Assembly (NCBI GenBank): GCA_917880885.1
Contig: OU862917.1
Coordinates: 54,668,727-54,732,726, forward strand
Source: Limnephilus marmoratus
Lineage: Eukaryota > Arthropoda > Insecta > Trichoptera > Limnephilidae
DNA: 64,000 bases
Direction of reading: 5' to 3'
The position numbers were made by a program, and so were the translations under genes. Position 1 is the first letter of the stretch. Every line of letters starts with the position of its first letter. Shown here in pieces: positions 10,600-21,545 of this stretch. Under the pieces are notes generated by a model, which worked only from the letters and a program-made list of their open reading frames with translations, was not told the DNA's origin and ran no database searches.

Positions 10600-10925
10600 A
10601 TATTTTTTACACTAGCTCCACACATGTAATTTAGGGAAAGGAAGCAGAGGAAGTTCTGGAAAGGAAAAGGTACGAGGGGTGGGTAGGAAACTGGGGATCA
10701 GTGTATCCAGGTGTTGGGGACGTCTGAATCCATTCCTCTAACTGCTATGCAAGGTGATGGATTGAGAGTCCGACTAGAGAGGTCGAAAGGTCTCTTTCAA
10801 CCAGTCTCTCCCGGTCCGGCCCGCCACGCAATAGGTGGATAAACGCATGTGCCGCAAAAATCTAGATGATCCTCACCCTGATGTGGATCCGGGAGCCCTT
10901 GTAAATGTTACAAGATGCATAATCA
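10600..10925 (-). mobile_element. SINE-L copy
   Basis: Sense minus; has the GTCCGACT/AGAGAGGTCGAAAGGTCTCT block, the CCGCCACGC head word and a shortened tail near CTAGCTCCACACATG in which the inner stem-loop is deleted. Confidence 0.6.
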
Positions 10926-11029
10926 TTTAGAATATTAATTCGTATCTATTAAATACTTGTCAATTTAAGGGAGACATTTGCGAACGCAGGGAAAAGTGAC
11001 AGGGAAAATTATTTAATATTGTGTTGCTT

Positions 11030-11815
11030 TTTTAGTCCAAACTTCTCCCAACCATCTGGAGACAGTGAGACTACGACATCCCCAATTGGTGTGTGGGTGA
11101 AGGTAGTGGGGAGGGAAAGGAGATAAGGAAGAGGAAGGTGAGGAAGTACCTGGCCATTCCGATCTGGTCACTAAAGCCTCTTCAAGTAACAGTTAACAAT
11201 TCTGAATTACAGCAGGGCGGTACTGAAAGTATCTTTCAATCAGGAACTTACCGCAAATATACCTTACATTATTTTAAACTAGCTGGTCCCCGGAATTCGT
11301 TGCAAGGCCATTCAAAGAAATAAATAGATTCTCCCTGCATGTCCTTTCCCATGCGTCCCCGTTTCCTTCCACCCTCCCCGCCTTCCCCCTCCCTCGTCTC
11401 TTCCTTCTCCGAGAACTCCACCTCCGCCTCACTTCACCTCCCCCGTTCCCCCTTCCCCCTGCCTTTCCACCCTGCCGCTAAAATATATGAAATAAACACA
11501 TTTTCATTTATACAAATTTCATAACGCCAGAGCTTTCCATTGTAATATGGCCTAAATTTTATTCTGATGTATGAGCTATATTATTATAAAGTTTCATTAA
11601 AATCCATTCAGTAGTTTTAGCGTGAAACAGTAACAAACACACACATGCTTCCATGCAAACTTTCGCGTTTATAATATTAGTAAGGTGACTAAATTGTGTT
11701 AAATTACAAATTAATCAAATAAAATTTATTTACTCACGCCGGGGTTTAAACCCGCGGTCTCTGAATTGTTACCCCCTTTCCCCTCGACCACGGAGGCAGT
11801 CAGGCCGTTCCAGTA
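11030..11815 (-). mobile_element. SINE S1 copy split by a Helitron-like insertion
   Basis: The 3' and middle portion lies at 11030-11280 and the tRNA-like head at 11690-11815 (on minus GGTCGAGGGG near the A box and CGCGGGTTTAAACCCC as B box). Between them is a 410-bp Helitron-like unit. The head differs from that of the copy at 50365-50760, suggesting a different tRNA source or strong drift. Confidence 0.7.
11281..11689 (-). mobile_element. Helitron-like unit inside S1
   Basis: Plus-strand reading begins ACTAGCTGGTCCCCGGAAT and ends GCGTTTATAATATTAGTAAG. It contains a C-rich segment (11340-11480) and the words TTTCATAACGCCAGAGC. S1 sequence resumes directly on both sides. Related units: 21340-21545 and 62876-63540. 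Confidence 0.6.
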
Positions 11816-11892
11816 TTTAATTTGATTTCATTGTGACGTAATTTTGAAAAAGTTATAATGCTTTAAAAATATAATTAATAAATTATTAAATA

Positions 11893-11985
11893 TTTTTGGG
11901 GTGTTATGCCGTATTGCGCTACCTCCTCATTTAGCCAACGTTTCGGACAGCGTTACAGTGTCTATCATCAGGACAGATGTTATTA
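11893..11985 (-). ncRNA. Hammerhead-like core, AACGUU family, best copy
   Basis: On minus: CTGATGA (11971-11965), a hairpin whose outer arms are AGACA-type and TGTCC, GAAA, then CGTTGGC, with AACGTT forming a palindromic helix III as in minimal hammerheads that act as dimers. Tail: GGTAGCGCAATACGGCATAA then CACCCCAAAAA. Predicted cleavage after the U of CGUU; activity not shown. Confidence 0.5.
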
Positions 11986-12044
11986 AATATTACGAAAAAC
12001 TGAAAATATCACCGATCGCGATAGTCAAAATCAAGGAAAAAAGT

Positions 12045-12214
12045 GCAAGTCATCACTGCAAACAACACATGAACCATGCTTTTTGCTGTAAGACCAACTG
12101 AAATCGTAAATATGAAAATAGAGATGAAAATAGCGATCGCGTTAAGAGAAAAATGTTGACTTTGGTCTGGAATCGGAATCGGGCTGAAAAAAGATGTCGT
12201 GTATTGTACAAAGT
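12045..12214. mobile_element. Partial copy of the 7595-7859 foldback MITE
   Basis: Loop and right arm are present, ending GATGTCGTGTATTGTA; only about 20 bp of the left arm remain. Confidence 0.75.
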
Positions 12215-12366
12215 TTTCCACAGAAGTTTCCAAGAGGAATAAGACACAACTTTTTTTGAAAATAGGTATTTCCATCTCGCAAACAAAAATACTTATTAAT
12301 TTTCTAAGAATAAAGTAAACTTTAAGAAATACATTTATTTAGATACAATAAAAAAAATAATATATA

Positions 12367-12730
12367 CAGGGTGTTAAGGGATGTACTTGACTTACTTTAA
12401 CCAGTGATTCCTGATATTATTTGGAGTAAAAAATGTAAATGAAATTTTGGTCTCCGGTGACTTTTTTTTTTTTTCAAAAATTTTTTCTTCAAAATCAAAC
12501 AAAAAAAAATCTTTCACATGTCGTCACTGGTCACTCAGCCGGGTGTCTGACGAACCCCTTACCCCGCCTCCAACTGTTCACCAACAACCATTTTTTTATG
12601 TTTTTGTAGAAAAAAAAAAAACAAAACATCAAAATGTCACCGGAGACCAAAATTTCATTTACATTTTTTACTTCAAATAATGTCAGGAATCACTGGTTAC
12701 AGTAAGTCAAGTACGTCCCTTAACACCCTG
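12367..12730. mobile_element. TA-flanked MITE with 95-bp inverted ends
   Basis: Ends begin CAGGGTGTTAAGGGA and are reverse complements over about 95 bp with about four mismatches. TA dinucleotides flank both sides (12365-12366 and 12731-12732), the duplication used by Tc1/mariner elements. The interior has A and T homopolymers and no transposase. Confidence 0.85.
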
Positions 12731-12732
12731 TA

Positions 12733-14080
12733 TTACACCACAATTCTAGTTGGAATTATAGTTGTAAAGTTAATCAAAACATACTTTTTAGTTTTGTAAA
12801 GTTTTACCGGGAGAAAAAATATTTTTTCATTAAAATATTTTTATTTTAAGATAATATTTTATTTCTCGTTTTGACTCGGGGTTTGAAATTATATCTACAT
12901 TAATTTTAAATTCCCAGTTTATTTCACTGATCAAACAGAAATTATTTTTTTACCTGTCAGCAGACTTCAACAATCCCCTTCAAACTCTTTTGAAATTTGG
13001 AAAAAACATATTTCGTCTTGAATTTGTCGGCTTGCCCTACTTTTTACTCATGAAAAATTTGATATGTTAAATTAAAATTTCAGTATACGCTAATTAGTTT
13101 ATACTGGAATTAACAAAATCAATAATTTAAAAAATAAAAAATTATTGAACATTTTACAAGGTTACAATTTTACAACATAATAAAACATCAATATTTCAAT
13201 CACTCTCCTAATAAATTATAGGTAGGTTAGGCCGTAAGACATTTCAAACAGAAAAGCTGTTCAAATTTCGTAACACCAGAGCTCACCGTTCAATAGCTTT
13301 AGTGGGCCACACAAACAAATATTGACAAATCCATCCGGATTGTGAAATATTTTTATTTCTAACTTCTAATAACCGTGGCGGAAAAGTCTAATTTTCACGT
13401 ACAATAACATGTTTCTTTTCTTATTTATCTTATAAAGTTTCTATTACACGAGTTATTTATTTTAGCACGTGTGAGCATGCATGTGGACCAAGATGGAGGC
13501 AGATACAAGATTCCTGTCATCATTCAACTCCCCTGCCTCCCCTGGATCCGATCGAGGGACGATAGGATGGGGGAGGAAAACAAACTTCAGGATTTCAAAA
13601 TAGTTCATTAAAGGTCGAGATTTTTTTACTCGTGGATACTATCGAAGAATTTAATTTTCCTATGTTCATTGCGAAAGAAGTAAAGTTTTTTTGTTATTCG
13701 TGTGAAACATAACACCTTCCGAAACTATACCATGGACATATTTGATTTTGTGATACAGCGCCCTTGAGGTAATTTTTCACAAAAACGGTCCTGTACAAAT
13801 CACCGTATATCATTATTGTTTACCTACTGAAAATAATTCAAAAAGTTTTCGATAAATATAATTCTAATAAAAATTGAATATTCATTTAGACTTTTAGAAA
13901 AAGGTCAATAGGTGTCCCGTATAAATAAAATCGGATATGTTTATCCGAGACCCTATTACGAGACCCTGTTACAAAGTACTTCTTTGAACATTGTTATCCG
14001 GCTACCAAAAATATGGGAAAAAAATTGTCGAAGATAATATTTTTAATTCTGAATTTGAAATATGAGATTGAAAAAATTAC
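12733..14080. other. No gene seen
   Basis: AT-rich, with unassigned repeat-like words near 13260-13340 (AACACCAGAGCTCACCG, shared with the Helitron-like units) and 13740-13800 (TAATTTTTCACAAAAACGG, also near 10420 and 27975). Confidence 0.4.
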
Positions 14081-15930
14081 TTAAGACGGTCCCCTAGTCC
14101 TGGACCCATTCGGAATTGGGCGGAGCAAGTGACTTTAGCGTTGACCAATCAATAGCCAACAACGGTATTTTGGTATTTCGCAAGTAGAACAAAGTGACGC
14201 GAAAAGCAAAGCACATCTATTCGGCCCGAAATTCAGGCGGCTACTGATTGGAACAATAAGAGAATAAGACGCGCTTATGTTCCTTCTGCGGATCACAGAA
14301 TAGTGAAATTTGCAGTTGGGTAACGCATCTTTTAATTTCCTGAAAAACAACATCACCAAAGTTCATGGTTTATTACTTTTTTGTAAAGTTCAGGCATAAA
14401 TATAATTTTTTTTGCGATTATTTTAAAAAAACAAAATTTGCCACATAATACAATAAAACCATAGCCGCAAAGGGGTTTATACTCGTAAGTAGGAGAATTT
14501 GTACTTGAAAGTTTTTTTTATAGACCTAATACTTTTTTTTTCTAGGCTTATTAAAAGACTTATAAACAATATATAGATTTTTCTAAGGCAAAGATTTGTT
14601 CTGCTCGCAGTATTTAATTGAAGATCTATAATACTTCTAAACGATCAAATTTTCAAAACAAAAACACATGATTTTGTATGATTTTGCATTATTTCGCATG
14701 GCTTCATCTTAAAAATAAGTGGTCTCAATGGCCGAGTTTGTTGTATGCGCGGTAAGACGAAAGATACTGAGTTCGAGACTCAGTTGCGACAGGTTACTGT
14801 TTTTTTATTTTTCTCTGTCTTTTTCTTAATTTCGTTTAGATTTAGTAGTATTATTTTCCTCTTCAAAGATATGTTATTTTGATGGGAATAACCTTCAAAA
14901 GTTATTATAAAGACAGTTATATACAAATAAAAATTGAAAAATAATAAATAGTAATTTACTTTTGACCAAAACTAAAGTAGCTACATTGTTTTGAAAGCCT
15001 GTACCTTATTTCAAATATCAATAAAAAATCTAAAAATTCCGATGCACACTTTCAAAACAACATCACTCTTCGGCGCTGATGCACATTTGGACAAAATGCT
15101 AAACGTGTATTCCTGTGAAAAAATGCTAAAATTCGTGCATGCGTGTATTGCTGACATTTAATTTGTCGAAAAGGAATGCGTTTTTTAAGATGAAGCCATA
15201 GTAAATAATGCAAAATCATACAAAATCATATGTTTGTGTTTTGAAAATTTGATCGCTTAAAAGTATTGTAGATGCTTCAATTAAATACTGTGTGTAGAAA
15301 ATACCTTGGCCCTTAAAAATATCGGTCATTTTTTTTATAAGTCTTTTGATAAGCCTATAAAAAAATAAAGTATAAGGTCTAAAAAACACACTTTCAAGTC
15401 CAAACTCTCCTATTTATAAACCCCTTTTCGGTTATGGTTTTATTGTATAATGTGGCAAACTCAGTTTATTTTATAATGATCACAAAAAAAGTTGATATTT
15501 ACACCCAATCTTCCCAAAATAAAATAAAATATGCATTTTCGCGTTGTTATTTTACAATACGGCCGCTAGTCGACGAATTCGGTTTTTCAAAGTTAACCCT
15601 ATGGCGTCCACCGAAGAACTACTGTTCACGCCACAGTCGCCAAACCCCAAACCTCAGTCACGCCCTGAACTGAGCGGGAGATGGACGCGTCACTCCGCGT
15701 CGCTTGATTTCGTGAATTGAATTCTAAATTTCCGTTTTATTACAATAAACAATGCGTAAAACAAGAGTTAATATTTTTTACAGGCCTTTACGAAATCAAC
15801 CTGTAAAACAAAACTCTCACATACTTTTTCCAACCTTTCCAAAAGCTTTTTCTCAAGTATTTTTAAACTCCTCCCATAAAGGGCGTGAATTCCGATTTCG
15901 ATTTTTTCCTGAACTAGTGGATCGCCTTAA
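14081..15930. mobile_element. TTAA-bounded foldback element, complete
   Basis: Left end TTAAGACGGTCCCCTAGTCC; right end on minus TTAAGGCGATCCACTAGTTC. The two halves are imperfect reverse complements over several hundred bp, clearest at 14380-14705 against 15183-15500 (CAAATTTTCAAAACAAAAAC, ATGATTTTGTATGATTTTGC). The central 480 bp is unique and includes a tRNA-like segment. TTAA at both ends suggests piggyBac-type target preference. No transposase is encoded; the short frames inside are not genes. Confidence 0.75.
14733..14800 (+). repeat. tRNA-like segment in foldback centre
   Basis: TGGCCGAGTTTG resembles a pol III A box and GAGTTCGAGACTC a B box, with the spacing of a tRNA. A T-rich stretch follows. 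It could be a SINE head trapped in the element or part of the element; no second copy is in the window. Not a functional tRNA in my judgement, as the acceptor arms do not pair well. Confidence 0.4.
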
Positions 15931-17183
15931 ACACTAATATTAGAGGAGCCAAAAGAACAGAAAAGTATACTATCCAATAAAATACTGTTACTTTATGTCT
16001 TTATAGGTCACGTAAATTTTTTATTGTTTCTTTACGTTGTGGGTATTATTGTATACGTTTACGATAAGCAAGCAAGCCTGTGTTTAGGTTAATAATTTTA
16101 TAAGGAATAAAAATAACACAAAATAAAATAGGTATTGAAAGAACAATATTAATGTTTCTTACAGATAATGGGTACCTACTAAGCTGAAGGAAGCTATACA
16201 TTATAAAACAAACGTATAGGGTGACCATGTGTTGAAATTTGCTTTGAAATAATATTCTTTAAAGGATAAAAGGAAGATAAAAACATATTATATTACGTTA
16301 TTTATTTTAAATTTAGAAAAGATAAAGATGAAAAAAAATATTGGTAATCCTGCAAATAATTTAACAATTTATTTAAAAGTGCACATGGAATTAGATGACT
16401 TAATTAGTTCTGGAGGTCTATTAAATATAAGTGAAGCCTGATTTAAGATATAACACGTCAACGAGTTTCGAGACAACCGTAGATATTTAATAACTGTTTC
16501 ATCATTTTTTCCAGTAAAAACTGTCGATATAACAAAGTTCTTTAATTTTTCAAGCATCCTATAAAGTCGAATGCGTCTGTTATCTGATTTATTTTATCGT
16601 ACAATGCATATATAAAGGATGTACACAATAAGTATAATCATTGAGAATATTTTATTATATCTGTATAGTATTTGTCAATTTAATTATTCCGATCTGATAT
16701 TCAAGTACACGAACACAATAAAGAAACCCATTTGCGAACGCAGAGAAAAGTGTATGTGAAACGGCCACCATGTTTAATGCAAACGTAGCTGTAATCAAAT
16801 ACGTAGGCAAATACTCCGAGGCGGGGGGATGGTCGAATGGCTCGGGGAGTTAAGGGTTGCCAGGGGGAAACGGGGGTTGGAGGAGTGGGTGGTAGAGGAC
16901 CCCCTGCCCTCCCCCTGGAGCCGCCACCCCCCGAGAACATCCGGCGAGTAACGTCCAGAAATGAGATATCCTTAGTTTACTCCGATGTTCTAACTCTCCC
17001 ACAGAGTGGGATTGGGTAAAAAATAGAACTCACCTGTTATTTAGACCTCGAGGGCTATTATTTAGTTTCGCTATTTATGGCGGCTGTTTAAATTTGCCTT
17101 TGACTCCTTATCGTCGGTTAAACTGATATCCCATCTCATTTATTCTATGATCTATTTCTTAGAATCTATGAAATACTCGTAGA
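15931..17183. other. No gene seen; one dispersed repeat and a GC-rich patch
   Basis: 16105-16260 matches the reverse complement of 44985-45150 (TAGGTATTGAAAGAACAATA, GTTTCTTACAGATAAT). 16820-16940 is G-rich then C-rich on the plus strand and gives short proline/glycine-rich frames without known domains. Confidence 0.5.
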
Positions 17184-17449
17184 TTGGTTCTGCGCGTTTT
17201 CATCTCGCGACAAAATATCCTCGACAAAATATCCTCCAACAAAATGTCTACTACAAAATATCAACCTAACCTTATTTAACATTTTACCATTTTTGTACAA
17301 TAATTTATTGCCTACAAGATGACAGAATTATTTTTGTCCCATTATTTTGTTAGAATAGATTAGATGAGGTTAGGTTTTAGTAGATATTTTGTTGGGGGAT
17401 GTTTTGTCCGTAGGATATTTTGTCGCGGGTTGAAAAGTCGCAGAACCAA
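17184..17449. mobile_element. MITE with CGACAAAATATCC subrepeats
   Basis: Ends are TTGGTTCTGCG and CGCAGAACCAA. Arms of about 80 bp, themselves containing imperfect copies of CGACAAAATATCCTC, are reverse complements. Non-coding. Confidence 0.8.
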
Positions 17450-17849
17450 AATGATCAGTAAGAAAGGCTTTCTATTCTCTAGAAATCAAAGTTAAATCCA
17501 CTAAAACTTTCATTCAATGAAATAAGCAAAATAATAGACAAGGTGGGAACGCAGCTATTTAAAAAAAATTTCGATATCGATTGTCCAGTTGATTAGTTAG
17601 ACATCTCGGAAGAATCGAAAATTGAGTTGAGTGTTCAGTTATAATTTGTAAAAGTAGGTATACCCTATAACTGGTACAATACTCAGATTACTCATAAACA
17701 TCACTAAATCAATCATAATGCTGAAAAGCTTGTAGTGAAAAAAACAAAAAAAAATGGTGTTTTCTGGTTTCCTAGTGGGAAAAAATATCAAAATGTCATA
17801 CAAATGTACCGGAACGTTATTCTTCCCTGTGAGATTTTATAGTACATTT

Positions 17850-18775
17850 AATATAAATATAATTAGAAAAACAATACACTTCTTCAGATCCATAAAGAAC
17901 TTTCATAACTTAAAACTCCTAAAAAAGATTTATTTTGCAATCACCCAATCTATGATTGAGTACGGTATCATTGCCTGGGGAGGGGGCACTTCATCAGCTC
18001 TAGATCCTGTCGAAAAGGCGCAGAAAACAATTATGAAAATTATTCTCAAGCTTCCTCTAACTGCAAATAGTGACCAAATATTCAAAATAATGAGAGTATT
18101 TGATGTTCGACAGATTAAAAAAACGTAAAAACTATCCTCATACATCTCTTTAAAAACAAACATATGCTTTACGAAAAAAAAATAAACTTAAAATTTACAC
18201 GTAATTCCAACAAAGACTTAATTGCAAGTTCCAGCGCTCTCTTCCACCTTTGGTCAACGTAGCTTTAGGTACTTTGCCACGAAAATATTCAACATTCTCC
18301 CAGAAAACATCAAACTGAGTCAAACACAGTAAGAATTAAAAAAATATGTTAAAATTTGGATATATTCTAATGATCGAGCCTATACTGATGCTCTCACCCA
18401 AACGCCCTGTCATTGACATTTGTTATTGTGGTAATAACCTTGCAGTTTTTGTTTTGTGTACATACAAACAATAATGTAATCTAAAATAAAGTATAGAAAC
18501 CTACATTATACATTTATAAAAAACCATAGATAAAATTGCGAGAAACAATTTACAAAAAATTCTGCCTCAATACAGGTTCACCTAGTGAGGCAGACTATGC
18601 ACAACTAAAAATATTGTATAATTATGCTACTTCTGTGCAACCGATCGTACATTACTTTCTACTTGTTAATTTTTTTGTACGGATGTAATCTATTTGTAAT
18701 CTACATTGAACATGTACTTTTTTAGTTGTAATGTTGCCAATTTCATTGAATAAAGATATATTATTATTATATTAA
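17850..18775 (+). pseudogene. LINE-A 3' fragment (end of RT protein and tail)
   Basis: The plus frame encodes LLKKIYFAITQSMIEYGIIA, then VEKAQKTIMKIILKLPL and RVFDVRQI, the region downstream of RT that also ends the protein at 35136-37040. After a frame break in an A run at 18114, similarity to the stub at 58322-58735 continues in another frame. A two-part hairpin (18561-18594) and an AATAAAGATATATTATTATT tail follow. 5'-truncated and inactive. Confidence 0.8.
18561..18594 (+). ncRNA. LINE-A 3' hairpin
   Basis: Outer stem TCTGCCTCA with TGAGGCAGA (9 bp), loop ATACAGGTTCACCTAG with inner AGG/CCT. Confidence 0.75.
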
Positions 18776-18913
18776 AATTATGTAAAATACATACATAATA
18801 TGTAAAACACATAAATGTGTAAATAATATGTGATTTAAGAGGAGCATTCATATATAGCTTTCTTCATTATCTCAAAACATTGTATTTGGAGATGTCTGAC
18901 TAATCAACTGGAC

Positions 18914-20556
18914 GATAGATATTTAAATGTAACCTACACCGTTGATTGCGTTGTCGGTTATTAATGTTGCTGTTTCTCGAATTTCATGTAGGTATAAACG
19001 TAATTCTTTCTTAAAAAGTCAGATATTTCCAAGTTACGAATAACCTGGCGGTATCCGAATTCCTTCCACCTTTACTATAAACGTATACGCTTATAAATGT
19101 TGCTTGAGCAATGTCGGAGGACTTAGCATGAGAGAGGAGTGAAATCACGATGCATGATGCGGTAACTCGATGCTTTGGACAGCTCGACGGTCTAACCAAT
19201 TGGAATTTATTTCGGAATTTTTTATAATTCTAATTGGATCTTAAGTGATTTTCGGTAATATTTATTTCCTTCAATTTGGATTAAAAATAAATGGGTTTTT
19301 TCTCAAATAAGTAGCTATATTCAAATACATCGTATATTTGAAATACTACTTTCACTGTTTGAAACTATAGTCATAAAGATCTTTTTATCACCTGGATCTA
19401 TTTGAGTATTCGGCCTCTCGTATGTTTTTTTTCATGAATGAGTATATTTTTTTACATTTAAAAACGCTTAAATGAATTAATGAGTGTTTTACTAAGATAA
19501 CAAGCGCGGCTTCAAGGTCCTTTATGGACATATAGCTATTTCATTCATACACACGTATCCTTTGAATGGCTATCCTTAAGCGGTGCTATTTTTTGTTCTA
19601 TTGGTAAGAATACGAGCATAACGTGTTTTGTATTTTTATAATGCATTTTTAGAGATGGTTTGAGATTTTCACGGCCAAAAAGAAGGAGGCAGTGCAACAC
19701 GGCATAATGCCCCAAAAACAAATCACGACCAAACAGACATTTTAAATTTAAAACTATATAATATATTATCTGTACTTAAAATTCAAATACCTAATTTTAT
19801 TTATTTTTATTTTGAAGGATCAAAAATTCTCATCAAAAACTAGCTACATGAGGAAGTAACAAAATTTTTAAAATACATGCATCGCTGGTACACCATTAAG
19901 CAAGCACTCACTTCAACAAAATGTCGCCAATCTTTGAATATGAATTTTGCTACGGGAAGACTACACAACACAGTTTTCACAAATGAATATTCATGCGTTT
20001 GAAAGACGTTTCTTTGAAATTAAAATTTACCTTCATCATTAGGCGATTACACATCATAATATCGGAGAATTCGGAACTTTTAATTACAAATTACAATGCT
20101 CAATTCCCGGATAGCATGTAAAGTAAAATGTTAATGGTCCTGCGTAGCGCGGCGCTACATGCGTTACACGCGTTACGACGTTACATAGCCGCTACCCGCA
20201 CGTTATGTTATTCCTTATTCGTTAGGTCAGGGGAGCATAACCAACGAAAAAAGGGTAATTGGTCGCAATAATATAAAAAAAACTAATACAGACCTGTGAA
20301 AGATTAGTGGATATTATAATTGTAGGATTGATAATTGCGCGTTGGCTAAAAACAACAGATCTTTGAAAAATCATAAAACTTGTGATTTTGCTAGTGAGCA
20401 TTTTGGGCACCCAACGAGCACACACAAACAAGCTCACTTGCAAACGCCAATTTTTCTCTGAAAATCTTTTGCGTGGTACTTATTGACGTCTGGCAACAAA
20501 ATTGCGACTTTGACAGGCGTATCCCTCTTGGTTGAAAAAGCGAATAATTGAAGGTA
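18914..20556. other. No gene seen
   Basis: 19660-19740 carries only the tail of the AACGUU hammerhead-like repeat (GCAACACGGCATAATGCCCC). 20130-20200 is GC-rich with GCGTTACG-type palindromes. Minus-strand frames at 20222-20591 are unrecognised. Confidence 0.4.
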
Positions 20557-20882
20557 CAGGGTGGCGCAATAGAACGTGCATATTGCGTCATCTTTTTTTG
20601 CAGGGTATTTGGCGCGCGGGCGGGAGGAGCCTAGCAGGATAAGATAGAGGTACGCATGCAGTTTTAGTAGCCATGAGTCAGTTTGACGGGAAGCGTCGCG
20701 TATTTTGTGTTCGCGCGTTGTACGAAAACGGTCGTTCGTACATCTCTGCAAGGCAACTATATTGCACTGAATGTGGATTACAACAAATTCGCGAAGCCCC
20801 GAGTGCAAATTTAATTAAAAAATGGTAAAGCATTTTGAACAGACCGGTTCCACGTTGCCACGAGCTAAAGGTCGGCGTTTTT
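20557..20882 (+). pseudogene. Mariner-like element 5' end with frameshifted HTH gene
   Basis: Begins CAGGGTGGCGCAATAGAACG after TA, a plausible Tc1/mariner-type terminus. From ATG at 20673 the frame encodes MSQFDGKRRVFCVRALYENG, YISARQLYCTECGL and SANLIKKW, then hits TAA; shifting frame by one base immediately resumes HFEQTGSTLPRAKGR. This is the N-terminal helix-turn-helix block found in many insect mariner-like proteins. One base appears lost at about 20824. The rest of the gene is absent because S1 sequence follows at 20880. Confidence 0.7.
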
Positions 20883-21130
20883 TTGTGTTTTTATAGTGAT
20901 ACCTCACAAGAGTCTCAGCTGCTCCCATTTTGAGCCAGTGAGACTGCGGCATCCCCAATTGGGGTATGTTGTGAGGCTGAAGGTAGTGTGGAGGGGAAGG
21001 AGATAGGAAAGAGGATGGTGGGGAAGTACCTGGCTATTCAGACCTGGTCACTAAACACGGCTAATGCCATTTCAATCAACGTTTCAATTCTGTATGGTGG
21101 TCTTACACCAGGGCGAAAAGGTTGCACTGA
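20880..21130 (-). mobile_element. SINE S1 copy, lacking tRNA head
   Basis: 3' end and body present (CCCCAATTGGGGAT on minus, AGGTACTTCCCCACCATCC); the head beyond 21125 is replaced by unrelated sequence. Confidence 0.75.
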
Positions 21131-21339
21131 AGCAGCTACCGAGCCGGATTACAGCTCGTTTTGGAGGGGAAAATCTGAGATACCTACACGCTAGTGCTGC
21201 CACAATTAAGCTAGTAATGACGAGAAATAACGTCCGCGTCGCTGAAAATGAGTAAAGGTCTTTAGTTCTTGGACAACCCTCGTACTCAAGCGACAATGGT
21301 TTAATAAATTAAAGTGGAAATAAGTTTCATTTTTTAAAT

Positions 21340-21545
21340 TATATTAATAGTTGGTTCCCGGCATGCGTTACAATGCCATATTCAAAGAAATAAATTGTTT
21401 CTCCCTGTATGTCCTTTCCCGCGGGACCCCGTTCCCCTCCCGCATCCCCTTCCCTTCACGCGTACCCCTTCCACCTTCCCCGCCTTCCCTCCGCCCTCTC
21501 CCACCCCCCGGCCTGCCAGGGGTAGGTACGTTAAATAAATGTTGT
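21340..21545 (-). mobile_element. Helitron-like fragment
   Basis: TTGGTTCCCGGCATGCGTTA, AAATTGTTTCTCCCTGTATG and a C-rich block match the units at 11281-11689 and 62876-63540. Confidence 0.55.

Larger units (their letters stand above)
17583..18913. mobile_element. MITE-G copy A, interrupted by a LINE
   Basis: Ends read GTCCAGTTGATTAGTTAGAC on the left and, on minus, GTCCAGTTGATTAGTCAGAC on the right; a second copy is at 60741-61482. Without the LINE insert (about 17850-18775) it is about 400 bp and non-coding. CGAT-rich flanks lie on both sides. Confidence 0.8.
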
